Of a stretch of DNA of 64,000 nt, positions 27,329-37,846 are shown one piece after another (position 1 is the stretch's first letter; each line of letters begins with the position of its first letter). The position numbers and the translations under genes were made by a program. The stretch comes from Amycolatopsis alkalitolerans (GTDB taxonomy: Bacteria > Actinomycetota > Actinomycetes > Mycobacteriales > Pseudonocardiaceae). The stretch is from NCBI RefSeq assembly GCF_006152065.1, contig NZ_VDFW01000036.1:1-64000 (forward strand), given 5' to 3'. The notes beneath the pieces were generated by a model, which was not told where the DNA came from, did no database searches, and saw nothing but the letters and a program-made list of their open reading frames with translations.

Positions 27329-28424
27329 GCTCGAACTCCGCGAGCAGGCTGCGCAGCACGTGCCGCACCCCGTCCTCGCCGCCGAGGCCCAGCCCGTAGA
27401 CGAACGGCCGCCCGAGCAGCACGGCCTTCGCACCCAGCGCGAGCGCCTTGAACATGTCCGCGCCGGTGCGCACACCCGAATCGAACAGCACCTCGACCTG
27501 CTCACCGACCGCCTGCGCGATACCCGGCAGCGCCTCCAGCGCCCCGAGCGCCCCGTCGACCTGCCGCCCGCCGTGGTTGGACACGACGACCCCGTCCATC
27601 CCGGCGTCGACCGCGCGCCGGGCGTCGTCGACGTGCTGGATGCCCTTGAGCAGGATCGGCCCGTCCCACAGCGCACGCAGCGACGGCAACTGGTCCCAGC
27701 CGTGGTCGGTGCCGGTGAACATGCCGACCCAGTGCAGGATCGCCGTGGGCTGGTCCTCTTCGGGCGTCTTCTCCAGCCGGGCGCGGAAGGCCGGGTCGGA
27801 CATCGCGATCGCGGTGCCCTCGTTCCGGATGAACGGCAGGTACGCGCGGTCCAGATCCTGCGGGCGCCAGGCGAGCGTCCAGGTGTCGAGGGTGACGACG
27901 AGCGTGGTGTACCCGGCCTTGCGCGCCCGCTCGAGGATGCTCGCGCAGACGTCCTGGTCATTGGGCCAGTACAGCTGGAACCAGCGCGGTCCATCGCCGT
28001 TCGCGTCCGCGACCTGCTCGATCGTCCGTGACGACGCGGTGGACAGGATCATCGGCACACCGAGGCCGGCCGCGGCCCGCGCGGTCGCGAGCTCGGCTTC
28101 GGGATGCACGATCGACTGCACGCCGACGGGGGCAAGCAGCACCGGTGCCGGCAACGCGGTGCCGAACAGCGTCGTGCTCAGGTCACGATCGGTCGCGCCG
28201 GTGAGCATCCGGGGCACGATCTTCCAGCGGTCGAAGGATTCGCGGTTGGCACGCATGGTCGCGCCGGCGCCCGCGGCACCGGCCACATACCCGAGCGCCT
28301 CGGGGGTGAGCACCCCACCGGCGGCCTCCTCGAGCCTGCTCAGATCCGTCGTCATGGCCGGGGTCGCGCCGCCCAGCCCCTGCAGGTAGATCTCGTTCTG
28401 GTAGCCACCGAATCGCCCGGCCAC
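27261..28424 (-). CDS. lactate 2-monooxygenase-type FMN-dependent alpha-hydroxy acid oxidase
   Basis: A 387-residue FMN enzyme. The opening FGGYQNEIYLQGLGG is typical of actinobacterial lactate 2-monooxygenases. FMN-binding and catalytic segments are seen in PVGVQSIVHPEAELATARAA, RWFQLYWPNDQDV, LKGIQHVDDARRAVDAG and the active-site His/Arg in VVSNHGGRQVDGAL. The predicted reaction is oxidation of L-lactate or a similar 2-hydroxyacid with oxygen, releasing acetate and carbon dioxide if it is a true monooxygenase. It is not grouped with a permease. Confidence 0.87.
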   Translation of the reverse strand: MAGRFGGYQNEIYLQGLGGATPAMTTDLSRLEEAAGGVLTPEALGYVAGAAGAGATMRANRESFDRWKIVPRMLTGATDRDLSTTLFGTALPAPVLLAPVGVQSIVHPEAELATARAAAGLGVPMILSTASSRTIEQVADANGDGPRWFQLYWPNDQDVCASILERARKAGYTTLVVTLDTWTLAWRPQDLDRAYLPFIRNEGTAIAMSDPAFRARLEKTPEEDQPTAILHWVGMFTGTDHGWDQLPSLRALWDGPILLKGIQHVDDARRAVDAGMDGVVVSNHGGRQVDGALGALEALPGIAQAVGEQVEVLFDSGVRTGADMFKALALGAKAVLLGRPFVYGLGLGGEDGVRHVLRSLLAEFELTLGLAGYRTPGELTPAALQRS

Positions 28425-28512
28425 GCCCGCACCTCCTCGTCGACGCTGGCCGCAGCCTACGGGTTCGGCCGGCCGGCCGCCGCCGAGCCGGCCACACGCA
28501 GGAATAGAAACG

Positions 28513-29760
28513 ATGTCGCGGTCGTTCGGCGTGGGCGAGGACGGGAGACCTTTGGTGAAGACCAGCCACCGCTTGCGCTACATGCTCATCCTCGGCAGTC
28601 TCACAGCCTTCGCGCCGCTGTCGATCGACATGTACGTGCCCGCCCTGCCCCAGATGACGGGCGATCTGCACGCCTCCGACGCGGTACTGCAGCTCACCTT
28701 GACCGGGTTCATCATCGGGCTCGCACTCGGGCAACTCGTCGTCGGCCCGATCTCGGACTCGGTCGGGCGCCGGAAACCCTTGCTCGCCGGGCTCGCGCTG
28801 TACGCCGGATCGTCGGTGCTGTGCGCGCTGAGCCCATCGATCGAACCGCTCATCGGCGCCCGCCTCGTGCAGGCGCTCGGTGCCGCGGCGGGCATCGTGA
28901 TCGCGCGCGCGATCGTGCGGGATCTGTTCTCGGGTACGTCGATGACCAAGTTCTTCTCGATGCTGATGCTCGTCAGCGGTCTGGCCCCGATCCTCGCGCC
29001 GGTCGTGGGCGCGCAGCTGCTGCGCCTGACTTCGTGGCGCGGGGTGTTCGTGGTGCTGACCGTGTTCGGCGCGGTGCTGCTGTTCGCGACCGTGCTCGGG
29101 CTGCCCGAGCCGCTGCCGCCCGAACGCCGCAGCGCCAATCGCCTCGGCGCCACGCTGCGCACCTACGGCCGGTTGCTGGCCGACCGGCCGTTCCTCGGCT
29201 ACGCCCTGTCCGGGGCGCTGATGTTCGCCGGCCTGTTCGCCTACGTGTCCGCGTCCTCGTTCGTGCTCCAGGACATCTACGGCCTGAGCCCGCAGGAGTT
29301 CAGTTTCGTGTTCGGCGCCAACGGGGTCGGGATCGTACTGGCCGGGCAGCTCAACGGCCGCCTCGTCGGCCGGTTCGCCGAACGAGGGCTGTTGAGCGCC
29401 GGACTTGTCACCTCCGCGGTCGGCGGGATCGGGGTGCTCGTCGCGACGATGTTCACGCTGCCGCTGCCCGCGCTGCTGATCCCGTTGCTGCTCCTGGTTT
29501 CGAGCATCGGCATGGTGATGCCGAACGCGTCCTCGCTCGCGCTGGCCGAGCACTCGACGACCGCGGGCGCGGCGTCGGCCCTGCTGGGCGTGCTGCAGTT
29601 CGCGATCGGCGGGCTGGCGACGCCGCTGGTGGGCATCGGCGGCGGCGCGTTGTCGATGGGTGTGGTGATGGCGTGCTTCGCCGTCGCCGCACTGGTCATC
29701 CACTTGACGGTGACTAGGCGAGCGCCGGAAGGTCAGCCTCTCGAAGCTGTTCGGGTGTGA
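28513..29760 (+). CDS. Bcr/CflA-family multidrug efflux MFS transporter
   Basis: A 12-helix major facilitator protein of up to 415 residues. The start may instead be the GTG at 28555, which has GGGAG at good spacing and gives a more typical N-terminus (KTSHRLRYMLILGSL). The signature FAPLSIDMYVPALPQM in helix 1 and GQLVVGPISDSVGRRKPLL between helices 2 and 3 mark the Bcr/CflA drug/H+ antiporters. It acts in the cytoplasmic membrane. Its last 47 bases overlap the convergent reductase gene. Confidence 0.9.
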   Translation: MSRSFGVGEDGRPLVKTSHRLRYMLILGSLTAFAPLSIDMYVPALPQMTGDLHASDAVLQLTLTGFIIGLALGQLVVGPISDSVGRRKPLLAGLALYAGSSVLCALSPSIEPLIGARLVQALGAAAGIVIARAIVRDLFSGTSMTKFFSMLMLVSGLAPILAPVVGAQLLRLTSWRGVFVVLTVFGAVLLFATVLGLPEPLPPERRSANRLGATLRTYGRLLADRPFLGYALSGALMFAGLFAYVSASSFVLQDIYGLSPQEFSFVFGANGVGIVLAGQLNGRLVGRFAERGLLSAGLVTSAVGGIGVLVATMFTLPLPALLIPLLLLVSSIGMVMPNASSLALAEHSTTAGAASALLGVLQFAIGGLATPLVGIGGGALSMGVVMACFAVAALVIHLTVTRRAPEGQPLEAVRV

Positions 29761-30916
29761 CCGCCACCTGCCCGTCCACCAGGGCTTTCAGCGCGTCACC
29801 GGCATCCCAGACGTTCACGTTCATCGCCGCCGTCACCTGCCCGGCCCGCAACCAGAACGCGATGAACTCCCGCTTCGCGAGATCCCCGCGCACGACGAGC
29901 CGATGTGTGTCCACATTGGCCAGTCCGCGGTACTCGCAGCCGAGCGAGTACTGATCGCTGAAGAAGTACGGCGACCGCAGGTACGGTTCCTCGCCGCCGA
30001 GAAGGTTCGCCGCGACGTGCTCGCCCTGGTTCTTCGCGTTCGCCCAGTGTTCGACCCGCACACGCTTGCCGTAACGCGGGTGGAACTGCGACGCGATGTC
30101 GCCGACCGCGTACACCTCGGGCGCCGACGTGCGCAGGGTCGCGTCGACGGCGACGCCACCGTCGTCGGCCAGGTCGAAACCCGCCGCGTGCGCCAGTTCG
30201 ACGCGGGGAGCCGCGCCGACGGCGACGAGCACGAGATCCGCGGCGAGCGAGGTCCCGTCGGTCAGGCGCACCGCGCCCTCCTCGATCCCGGCGACGCCCG
30301 TCCCGAGCCGCCAGTGCACGCCGTTTTCGCTGTGCAGCTCCTGGAACACGCCGGCGACCTCGGGCCCGAGCACCGTGAGCAGCGGCGCGGCGACCTGGTC
30401 GACGACCGTCACGTCGACCCCGTGCCGCCGCGCGGCGGCCGCGGCCTCCGTCCCGATCCAGCCCGCGCCGATGATCACCAGGCGCTCGATGGTCGCGAAC
30501 GCGCCGCGCAGCGCGAGCGAATCGTCGAGCGTCCGGAGCGTGCGGACGCCGGGCTGGTCGGCGCCGGGCATCATGCGCGGCTGCGAGCCGGTCGCCAGCA
30601 ACAGCCGATCGAAGGAATGCTCGTCGCCGTTGCTGTCGACCACCATCCGGGCGCCGCGGTCGATGTGGGTCGCGCTCGTGCCGGCGCGCAGGTCGATGCC
30701 GTGCTCGCGATAGAACCCCTCGTCGCGCACCCAGTCGGGCTCGTCGGTGTCGCCCAGTAACAGGCCTTTCGACAAGGGCGGCAACTCGTACGGCCGGTGC
30801 TGCTCGGCACCCAGGACCACGAGTTCGCCGTCATAACCCCGCCCACGCAGTGTGGCGGCCGCCGTGGCGCCGCCGAGGCCGGCGCCGATGATGACGATTC
30901 GCCGCGGGTCGGACAT
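29714..30916 (-). CDS. NAD(P)H-dependent ferredoxin reductase-type flavoprotein
   Basis: A 400-residue FAD/NAD enzyme. The FAD motif is VIIGAGLGGATAAATLRGRG, the NAD motif is LVIIGAGWIGTEAAAAARRH, the second FAD motif is VYAVGDIAS, and the C-terminal reductase domain has WANAKNQGEHVAANLLGG. It resembles reductases that feed Rieske dioxygenases or P450s through a ferredoxin. No ferredoxin or oxygenase gene is adjacent, so its partner is unknown. Confidence 0.9.
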   Translation of the reverse strand: MSDPRRIVIIGAGLGGATAAATLRGRGYDGELVVLGAEQHRPYELPPLSKGLLLGDTDEPDWVRDEGFYREHGIDLRAGTSATHIDRGARMVVDSNGDEHSFDRLLLATGSQPRMMPGADQPGVRTLRTLDDSLALRGAFATIERLVIIGAGWIGTEAAAAARRHGVDVTVVDQVAAPLLTVLGPEVAGVFQELHSENGVHWRLGTGVAGIEEGAVRLTDGTSLAADLVLVAVGAAPRVELAHAAGFDLADDGGVAVDATLRTSAPEVYAVGDIASQFHPRYGKRVRVEHWANAKNQGEHVAANLLGGEEPYLRSPYFFSDQYSLGCEYRGLANVDTHRLVVRGDLAKREFIAFWLRAGQVTAAMNVNVWDAGDALKALVDGQVAVTPEQLREADLPALA

Positions 30917-31051
30917 CAGGCTCTCCCTTCGCCGGTGACTCGGCTCACGTTAGGCGTTCGGGTGACTTTTCGCGCCCCCGTCGTCACGATCACCGTCCCG
31001 CCCGGTCCCACGCACGGTCCGTGAGTACGCGAACGAGGGAAGGCGACCGAC

Positions 31052-31255
31052 GTGGCGGCTCAGGAGGAATGGTCCGTCTCCTGCCGGGACCTGGCGGGCA
31101 GGAAGCGCGACGTGACCGTGTTCATCAGTAGCGGGCGCGTCGTCGTGGTGGCGCCGCCCGGTGAGGCGGCGGTGCTGGAGCCGCTGGACGTGGGGCGGTT
31201 GCGGGCGGCGCTGCGGGACACCGTGGTCGCGATGGGGCACAAGTCCCGGCGGTGA
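31052..31255 (+). CDS. small hypothetical protein
   Basis: A 67-residue protein from GTG with an AGGGAAGG site upstream. It contains WSVSCRDLAGRKRDVTVFIS and GRVVVVAPPGEAAVLEP, a beta-rich, soluble-looking sequence with normal high-GC codon use. No family is recognised with certainty. Proteins of this size and style are common in Pseudonocardiaceae. Confidence 0.6.
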   Translation: MAAQEEWSVSCRDLAGRKRDVTVFISSGRVVVVAPPGEAAVLEPLDVGRLRAALRDTVVAMGHKSRR

Positions 31256-31278
31256 TCACCTGTTCCATCGCTGGACAG

Positions 31279-31297
31279 ATAGGTTAGCCTAACTTCA
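31279..31297 (+). promoter_or_regulatory. IdeR/DmdR iron box
   Basis: ATAGGTTAGCCTAACTTCA matches the actinobacterial iron-box consensus TTAGGTTAGSCTAACCTAA at 16 of 19 positions, with a perfect GGTTAGCCTAAC core. It ends on the first base of the ABC gene's ATG. IdeR/DmdR/DtxR with Fe2+ represses at such sites. Its position over the start codon would block both transcription and initiation. Confidence 0.8.
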
Positions 31298-31737
31298 TGA
31301 CCGTGATCGCCGGAACCACGACGGCCACCCGGTTGCGGGGCGCGGGTCTGACCCTGGGCCGCGACGGGGTGAGCGAACTGGCGGACCGCCTGGTCGACGA
31401 GCTGTCCGGCGGGCAGCGGCAGCGGGTGTGGCTCGCGATGGCGCTCGCGCAGGAGACGGAACTGTTGCTGCCCGACGAGCCGACGACCTTCCTCGACATC
31501 TCGCACCAGATGGACATCCTGGACCTGTGCGCGGACCTGCACGCGGAGCAGGGGCGCACGCTCGTCGCGGTGCTGCACGACCTCAACCACGCGGCCCGGT
31601 ACGGCACGCATCTGATCGCGATGCGGGATGGTGCGGTTGGCGCGCCGGAGGAGGTCGTGACGGCCGAGCGCGTCGAGGAGATCTTCGATCTCCCCTGCCG
31701 CGTCATCCCCGACCCCGAAACCGGTACCCCCTGGTGA
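31297..31737 (+). pseudogene. siderophore ABC transporter ATPase with internal deletion
   Basis: The first about 24 residues (TATRLRGAGLTLG) are the normal start of a FepC-like ATPase. The next residues jump to ELADRLVDELSGGQRQRVWL, which should follow about 100 residues later. The signature LSGGQRQR, Walker B (LLLPDEPTTFLDISHQ, with Pro where Leu is usual), and the His switch in VLHDLNHAARYG remain. Walker A and the Q-loop are gone, so ATP cannot be bound normally. The frame is kept across the deletion. Iron-regulated uptake of a ferric siderophore was the ancestral role; no permease or binding protein is nearby. Confidence 0.75.
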
Positions 31738-31761
31738 TCCCCAAATCCCGCCGCTGATGGG

Positions 31762-32448
31762 TCAGGTGAGGAAGGCGCGGAGGAGGGCAGCCGTTCCTGC
31801 CAGGTGTTCGGCCATGGCGTGGCGGGCGGCGGGCGGGTCACCGTCGAGGATCGCGGTGACGATGAGCTCGTGCTGGGTGTTCGAGTGGTCGAGATTCGGC
31901 TCCAGCAAAGGGATTTCGTCCAGCAGCCGGTTGACGCGCATGCGCACGTCCGCGACCGCCGAGGTCAACGACGCCGAACCGGCGACCTCCGCGATCGCCA
32001 GGTGCAGGCGCGAGTCGCGTCGGCGGTAGTCGGCCAGGTCCGCCGCGGTGGCCTCCGCGAGGGCTGCCGCCAGCTGGTCCCTGGCCGGGCACCGGCGGGC
32101 GGCCAGTTCAGCGGCGCCCGTCTCCAGCACGTACCGCAGGCTCAGCGTGTCCTCAAGCTCCGGCCTCCGGTCGTCGGCCGCCGGTGCCGGCAGCGTCGAA
32201 TGCACGAAGGTCCCGCCGTAGCGCCCGCGCCGCGACTCGACGTAGCCCGCGTCGGCCAGCGTGCGAATCGCCTCCCGCAACGTCATCCGGCTCACGCCGA
32301 GCCGCTCGGCCAGTTCGCGTTCCGGCGGAAGCCGCTCCCCCGCCCCGACGACGCCGAGCCGGATCGACTGCAGCAGCCGCTCCACCGTCTCCTCGAACGC
32401 GTTGCCCGCGCGGACCGGCCGGAACAGTGCTTCGTCGGCGCCTGCCAT
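31762..32448 (-). CDS. GntR/FadR-type transcriptional regulator (FCD domain)
   Basis: A 228-residue regulator. The winged helix reads LPPERELAERLGVSRMTLRE and YVESRRGRYGGTFVH. The C-terminal all-helical FCD domain has the metal- and ligand-binding Asp/His set (SLRYVLETGAAELAAR, SRLHLAIAEVAGS, TQHELIVTAILDGD, AMAEHLAG). It begins only one base after the stop of sdaA, so it is the last gene of the glycine/serine operon. It probably responds to an organic or amino acid from that pathway. Confidence 0.9.
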   Translation of the reverse strand: MAGADEALFRPVRAGNAFEETVERLLQSIRLGVVGAGERLPPERELAERLGVSRMTLREAIRTLADAGYVESRRGRYGGTFVHSTLPAPAADDRRPELEDTLSLRYVLETGAAELAARRCPARDQLAAALAEATAADLADYRRRDSRLHLAIAEVAGSASLTSAVADVRMRVNRLLDEIPLLEPNLDHSNTQHELIVTAILDGDPPAARHAMAEHLAGTAALLRAFLT

Positions 32449-32449
32449 G

Positions 32450-33736
32450 TCAGCATTCGATCACGTTGACGGCGAGCCCGCCGCGTGCGGTCTCCTTGTA
32501 CTTGACCTTCATGTCGGCGCCGGTCTCGCGCATCGTCTTGATCGCCTTGTCCAGGGTCACCACGTGCCTGCCATCGCCGCGCAACGCCATCCGCGAGGCA
32601 TGGATCGCCTTCGACGCGCCGATCGCGTTGCGTTCGATGCACGGGATCTGCACGAGCCCGCCCACCGGGTCGCAGGTCAATCCCAGGTGATGCTCGACGC
32701 CGATCTCGGCCGCGTTCTCCGTCTGCGCGGGGCTGCCGCCCATCACCTCGGTCAGCCCGGCGGCCGCCATCGCACACGCCGAGCCGACCTCACCCTGGCA
32801 GCCGACCTCGGCACCGGAGATCGACCCGCTCGTCTTGAGAATCACACCGATCGCACCCGCGGTGAGCAGGAACCGCGCCACGCCGTCGTCATCGGCGTCG
32901 CGAACGAAGCGGCGGTAGTAGTGCAGCACCGCCGGGATGATGCCCGCGGCCCCGTTCGTGGGCGCGGTCACCACCCGGCCGCCGGAAGCGTTTTCCTCGT
33001 TGACTGCCAGCGCGTACAGGCTGACCCAGTCCATGGCCTGCAGAGAGTCTCCGGTGCCATCCTCGGCAAGCAGCTTGGCGTACAACGACTTCGCACGCCG
33101 TCGCACCTTCAGGCCACCGGGCAGCACGCCGTCGTGCTCGCACCCGTTGCGCACGCATTCGGCCATCACATCCCAGATCCGCAGCAGGCCTTTATGGATC
33201 TCCTCCCGCGAACGCCAGGAACCCTCGTTGCGCAGCATGATCTCGCTGATCGGCACGCCTTCCGCCCGGGTGTGCGCGAGCAACTCGGCGGCGGTCGAGA
33301 ACGGGAACGGCAGTTCCGTCGTGTCCTCCGCGACTCCGTGCTCGCCGCGCACGAACCCGCCCCCGACCGAGTAGTACGTATGCTCCGCCAGCAGGTCGTC
33401 GTCGTAGGCGCGGAAGACCATCCCGTTCGGATGAGCGGGCAACGACTTCCGCCGGTGCAGGACGAGATCGACCTCGAACTCGTGCGACGGCTCCGCGTCG
33501 ATCGCCACCGTCTCCGGTTGTTCACCGGAAAGTCCTAACAGGACAGCTCGCTCGCTGCCGTGCCCGTGCCCGGTCGCGCCCAGCGAGCCGAACAGCTCGG
33601 CCTGGACACGCCGGACGCGCGGCCGGAGTCCCCCGAGGCTGTCGAGGAACATACCGGCCGCGCGCATGGGCCCGACCGTATGCGAACTCGACGGCCCGAT
33701 CCCGATCGAGAAAAGGTCGAAAACGCTGACAGCCAT
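32450..33736 (-). CDS. sdaA: L-serine ammonia-lyase (iron-sulfur type)
   Basis: A 428-residue single-chain L-serine dehydratase that deaminates L-serine to pyruvate. The N-terminal beta domain starts [20 protein letters not shown]. The [4Fe-4S]-binding cysteines are in [20 protein letters not shown] and [17 protein letters not shown], with the C-terminal Cys at the very end. It is one base downstream of gcvT and so under the same riboswitch. Placement after the glycine cleavage genes channels glycine through serine to pyruvate, presumably with GlyA encoded elsewhere. Confidence 0.94.
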   Translation of the reverse strand: MAVSVFDLFSIGIGPSSSHTVGPMRAAGMFLDSLGGLRPRVRRVQAELFGSLGATGHGHGSERAVLLGLSGEQPETVAIDAEPSHEFEVDLVLHRRKSLPAHPNGMVFRAYDDDLLAEHTYYSVGGGFVRGEHGVAEDTTELPFPFSTAAELLAHTRAEGVPISEIMLRNEGSWRSREEIHKGLLRIWDVMAECVRNGCEHDGVLPGGLKVRRRAKSLYAKLLAEDGTGDSLQAMDWVSLYALAVNEENASGGRVVTAPTNGAAGIIPAVLHYYRRFVRDADDDGVARFLLTAGAIGVILKTSGSISGAEVGCQGEVGSACAMAAAGLTEVMGGSPAQTENAAEIGVEHHLGLTCDPVGGLVQIPCIERNAIGASKAIHASRMALRGDGRHVVTLDKAIKTMRETGADMKVKYKETARGGLAVNVIEC

Positions 33737-33737
33737 A

Positions 33738-34814
33738 TCAGGCGCGCTGGTAGAAAGGCGTCGGGACGACTTCGACCGGCTCCACCCGGCCCCGGACGTC
33801 CACCGACAGGCTCGTGCCCACCCCGCTCAGTTCCGTTGGCACGTAAGCCAAAGCGACCGGGTACCCGAGCGTCGGCGACAGTGCGCCGCTGGTCACCTCA
33901 CCGACCTCGCGCGAACCGTCGAGTACCTTGTACCCGTGCCGTGGCGCGCGCCGGCCCGAACCGCGCAGGCCCACGAGCGTCCGCGACGGCTCGCGGCGAC
34001 CTTCGAGCGCGGCCTTGCCCACGAAGTCCGGCTTCTCGAACTTCACGACCCGGCCCAGTCCTGCCTCGAACGGAGTAAGTTCCCGACTCAACTCGTTGCC
34101 GTACAAGGGCATTCCCGCTTCGAGCCGAAGTGTGTCACGACACGCGAGACCGGCGGGTACCAGCCCGTGCGGTTCTCCAGCGGCGGTCAGAAGGCGCCAA
34201 AGTTCGACGGCTTCTGACGCGGGCGCATACAGCTCGAACCCGTCTTCACCGGTGTACCCGGTGCGCGCGAGCAGCACGTCGTGATCGCGCACCTTCGCGG
34301 GCATACTCGCGTAGTACCTCAGGTCGGCAACGTCCACATCGGACTCCGCGGCCACGATGGCCGCGGAGTTCGGGCCCTGCACGGCGATCAGCGCGGTGTC
34401 CGCCGAGGCATCGTAGACTGCCACGTCGTACTTCGCTGCCCGCGCCGACAGTTCCGACGCGACGAGCGGCGCGTTGCCCGCGTTCGCCACGACCAGGAAC
34501 CGCTCCTCGGCGAGGCGGTAGACCACGAGATCGTCGAGCACCCCGCCATCCTCGGCGCAGATCATCGTGTACCGCGCGCGGCCGGGCTTCACCGCGGACA
34601 GCTTCCCGACGAGCGCGTAGTCGAGCGCTTCGGCTGCCTGCGGCCCGGTCAGCTCGATCTCGCCCATGTGCGAGAGATCGAACAGGCCCGCCGCCTCGCG
34701 TACCGCACGATGCTCGGCGAGCTCGCTCGAGTACCGGACCGGCATCTCCCAGCCGGCGAAATCGGTGAACAGCGCATGCAGTCCTTTGTGGACGCCATAC
34801 AGCGCGGTGTGCAT
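33738..34814 (-). CDS. gcvT: glycine cleavage system T protein (aminomethyltransferase)
   Basis: A 358-residue tetrahydrofolate-dependent aminomethyltransferase. Family motifs include [55 protein letters not shown] and [18 protein letters not shown]. It releases ammonia from the aminomethyl-lipoyl H protein and forms methylene-tetrahydrofolate. The gene begins one base after gcvP. gcvH is not in this cluster. Confidence 0.95.
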   Translation of the reverse strand: MHTALYGVHKGLHALFTDFAGWEMPVRYSSELAEHRAVREAAGLFDLSHMGEIELTGPQAAEALDYALVGKLSAVKPGRARYTMICAEDGGVLDDLVVYRLAEERFLVVANAGNAPLVASELSARAAKYDVAVYDASADTALIAVQGPNSAAIVAAESDVDVADLRYYASMPAKVRDHDVLLARTGYTGEDGFELYAPASEAVELWRLLTAAGEPHGLVPAGLACRDTLRLEAGMPLYGNELSRELTPFEAGLGRVVKFEKPDFVGKAALEGRREPSRTLVGLRGSGRRAPRHGYKVLDGSREVGEVTSGALSPTLGYPVALAYVPTELSGVGTSLSVDVRGRVEPVEVVPTPFYQRA

Positions 34815-34815
34815 G

Positions 34816-37635
34816 TCAGCTCCCGTAGGCTTCGATCGGCGGGCACGAGCAGACGAGGTTACGGTCGCCGTAGGCGCCGTCGATACGGCGGACCGGCGGC
34901 CAGTACTTCCCCTTCGGGGTGACCCCGGCCGGGTAGACCGCGAGCTTCCGGTCGTAGGGCAGCTCCCATTCCCCGGTCAGGGTTTCCGCGGTGTGGGGTG
35001 CGTTCCGCAGCGGGCTCTGCTCGAGGGCCCAGTGGCCGTCCGCGACCTGTTCGATCTCGCGCCGGATCGCGATCATCGCGTCGCAGAACCGGTCGATCTC
35101 GCCGACGTCCTCGCTTTCGGTGGGCTCGACCATGAGCGTGCCGGCCACCGGGAACGACATCGTTGGCGCGTGGAAACCGTAGTCCACCAAGCGTTTCGCG
35201 ACGTCGTCCACGGTCACGCCGGTGCGCTTGGTGAGCGCACGCAGGTCCAGGATGCACTCGTGCGCGACCAGCCCGTCGCGGCCGGTGTAGAGCACCGGGT
35301 AGTGCGGGGAAAGCCGGGCGGCGACGTAGTTCGCGGCGAGCACGGCGACCTTGGTCGCCTGCGTCAGCCCGGCCGCGCCCATCATCCGCACATACGCCCA
35401 GGAGATCGGCAGGATCGAGGCCGAGCCGAACGGCGCGGCGGAGACCGGGCCCACCGCGGACTCCCCGGCGAGCGTGGGATGGCCAGGCAGGAACGGCGCC
35501 AGGTGCGCGCGCACCGCGACCGGCCCGACCCCGGGACCGCCACCGCCGTGCGGGATGCAGAACGTCTTGTGCAGGTTCAGATGGGACACGTCGCCGCCGA
35601 ACTCGCCGGGCTTGGCCAGGCCGAGCAGCGCGTTGAGGTTCGCACCGTCCACATAGACCTGACCACCGGCCTCGTGCACGATCCGCGCGAGCTCCCCGAT
35701 CCCGTTCTCGTACACGCCGTGCGTCGACGGGTACGTGATCATGATCGCGGCCAGCGTTTCGCGGTGAGCGTCCACTTTGGCCTGAAGGTCGCCGAGATCG
35801 ACGTCGCCGTCTTCGTCGCAGGCGACGACCACCACCCGCATCCCGGCGAGCACGGCCGAAGCGGCGTTCGTCCCGTGCGCCGACGACGGGATCAGGCAAA
35901 CGTCGCGCTCCGGCTGCCCGTTGGCCTTGTGGTAGGCGCGGATCGCGAGCAGGCCCGCGAACTCACCCTGCGAACCGGCGTTCGGCTGCAGGGAAACCTT
36001 GTCGTAGCCGGTGACCTCCGCGAGCCACCCGCACAGCTGATCGATGAGCTCGTGGTAACCGGCCGCGTCCTCGGCCGGAGCGAACGGGTGCAGGCTCGCG
36101 AACCCCGGCCAGCTGATGGGCTCCATCTCGGTCGTCGCGTTGAGCTTCATCGTGCACGAGCCGAGCGGGATCATCCCGCGATCCAGCGCGTAGTCCATAT
36201 CGGACAGCCGGCGCAGGTAACGCAGCATCGACGTCTCGGACCGGTGCTTGTGGAACACCTCGTGCGACAGGTACTCGCTCTCGCGGGACAGCCCTGCGGG
36301 CAGCACGGACGGCCCTGGCTGGGCATGCGCCTCCAGCTCGAAGGCCAGCAGCACGCGACGCAGCGTGTCCACAGTGGTCACTTCGTCGCAGGCGACGCGG
36401 ACGTGATCGTCGTCGACCCGGCCGAGGTTGACGCCGAACCGGCGGGCATCGGCGATCACCTGCCGCGCGCGGCCGGGGACGCGGGCGACCACGGTGTCGA
36501 AGAAGCTCTCGTGCACGACCTCGACCCCGCCCTCGCGCAGCGCGGCCGCAAATCCGCTGGCGAGCCCGTGGATCCGCTGGGCGATGGCCTTCAGCCCGTC
36601 CGGGCCGTGGTAGACGGCGTACATCGCGGCGAGCACGGCCGGCAGCACCTGCGCGGTGCAGATGTTGGAGGTCGCCCTCTCGCGGCGGATATGCTGCTCA
36701 CGCGTCTGCAGCGCGAGCCGGTACGCGGGGTTGCCGTCCGTGTCGACCGAGACACCGACGAGCCGGCCGGGCAGGGATCGCTCGAGACCCTTGCGCACGG
36801 CGATGTACCCGGCGTGCGGGCCGCCGTATCCCAGCGGCACGCCGAAGCGCTGCGTGGTGCCGGCCGCGATGTCCGCGCCGAACTCACCGGGCGCGGTGAC
36901 CAGTGTCAGCGCGAGCAGGTCCGCGGCGACGGTGTACAGCGCGCCCGCTTCCTTCGCGACCTTGCCGATCGCCTGGTAGAAGCCCTTGCCCCGCAACACT
37001 CCGGAAGCGCCCGGATACTGCACGACAACACCGAAGAAGTCCTCGGGGAGCCCCGCCCCCAGGTCGCGCACGTCGACCTCGATCCCCGCCGCCTCGGCGC
37101 GCGTCCGGACCACGGCGATGGTCTGCGGCAGGCATTCCGCGTCGAGCACGACGCGCTGCGATTTGGCCTTGGACTGGCGGCGCATCAGCATCACGGCCTC
37201 CGCGACCGCGGTCGACTCGTCGAGCAGCGAGGCGTTCGCGGTGTCCAGGGAGGTCAATGTGGACACCATGGTCTGGAAGTTGAGCAGCGCTTCGAGACGG
37301 CCCTGCGAGATTTCCGGCTGATACGGCGTGTACGCGGTGTACCAGGCGGGGCTCTCCAGCACGTTGCGGCGGATGACCGGCGGGGTGACCGTGTCGCTGA
37401 AGCCGAGGCCGATCATCTGCGTCATCGGACTGTTCTTGGCGGCCAGCGCCCGCAGTTCCGCGGTCGCCTCCTCCTCCGTTGCGGGGGGCAGGAGGCTCAG
37501 CTCACGCGGCGCGCGGATGGCGGCCGGGACGGCTGCGTCCACCAGCGCATCCAGGCTCCCGTACCCGCACTCGGCGAGCATCTTGGCTTGTTCGTGCTCG
37601 GATGGGCCGATATGGCGTTCGGCGAAGGTGGACAT
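34816..37635 (-). CDS. gcvP: glycine dehydrogenase (decarboxylating), P protein
   Basis: A 939-residue homodimeric-type P protein from the ATG at 37635, which has GAGGAG at proper spacing; an ATG 51 bases upstream lies inside the riboswitch expression region and is less likely. N-terminal [15 protein letters not shown] and [19 protein letters not shown] mark the two homologous halves. The PLP-binding Lys is in [19 protein letters not shown]. It decarboxylates glycine and passes the aminomethyl group to GcvH. Expression is expected to be switched on by glycine through the leader RNA. Confidence 0.95.
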   Translation of the reverse strand: MSTFAERHIGPSEHEQAKMLAECGYGSLDALVDAAVPAAIRAPRELSLLPPATEEEATAELRALAAKNSPMTQMIGLGFSDTVTPPVIRRNVLESPAWYTAYTPYQPEISQGRLEALLNFQTMVSTLTSLDTANASLLDESTAVAEAVMLMRRQSKAKSQRVVLDAECLPQTIAVVRTRAEAAGIEVDVRDLGAGLPEDFFGVVVQYPGASGVLRGKGFYQAIGKVAKEAGALYTVAADLLALTLVTAPGEFGADIAAGTTQRFGVPLGYGGPHAGYIAVRKGLERSLPGRLVGVSVDTDGNPAYRLALQTREQHIRRERATSNICTAQVLPAVLAAMYAVYHGPDGLKAIAQRIHGLASGFAAALREGGVEVVHESFFDTVVARVPGRARQVIADARRFGVNLGRVDDDHVRVACDEVTTVDTLRRVLLAFELEAHAQPGPSVLPAGLSRESEYLSHEVFHKHRSETSMLRYLRRLSDMDYALDRGMIPLGSCTMKLNATTEMEPISWPGFASLHPFAPAEDAAGYHELIDQLCGWLAEVTGYDKVSLQPNAGSQGEFAGLLAIRAYHKANGQPERDVCLIPSSAHGTNAASAVLAGMRVVVVACDEDGDVDLGDLQAKVDAHRETLAAIMITYPSTHGVYENGIGELARIVHEAGGQVYVDGANLNALLGLAKPGEFGGDVSHLNLHKTFCIPHGGGGPGVGPVAVRAHLAPFLPGHPTLAGESAVGPVSAAPFGSASILPISWAYVRMMGAAGLTQATKVAVLAANYVAARLSPHYPVLYTGRDGLVAHECILDLRALTKRTGVTVDDVAKRLVDYGFHAPTMSFPVAGTLMVEPTESEDVGEIDRFCDAMIAIRREIEQVADGHWALEQSPLRNAPHTAETLTGEWELPYDRKLAVYPAGVTPKGKYWPPVRRIDGAYGDRNLVCSCPPIEAYGS

Positions 37636-37667
37636 CGGGAGCTCCTCGTTCAGCGGCTGCGGGAACT

Positions 37668-37846
37668 CCCCCTCTGTCATGGGCACCTGAGAGTTTCACC
37701 GCCGGAAGCGGCTTTCACCTTGGGTGAGGCGCGGCTTCGCGCCTTCTTTCCAGAGTGGCCTGGCCCGAGCGGTAACTGGTACCTGAGAGATTGGCGGGGA
37801 AGTTGCTCCTTCGGTGCCCCGTTCACACGGGGACTCTCCCGCTCCG
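37668..37846 (-). promoter_or_regulatory. tandem glycine riboswitch
   Basis: Reading the minus strand, two aptamers are recognisable. The first begins GAGCGGGAGAGTC, contains GGGGCACCGAAGGAGCAA and ends with CCGCCAATCTCTCAGGTACC. The second begins near CTCTGGAAAG, contains CACCCAAGGTGAAAGCCGC and ends GAAACTCTCAGGTGCCC. These are the conserved parts of the gcvT-type glycine riboswitch in its two-aptamer form. It ends about 30 bases before gcvP's start. Glycine binding normally turns expression of glycine cleavage genes on. Confidence 0.93.
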
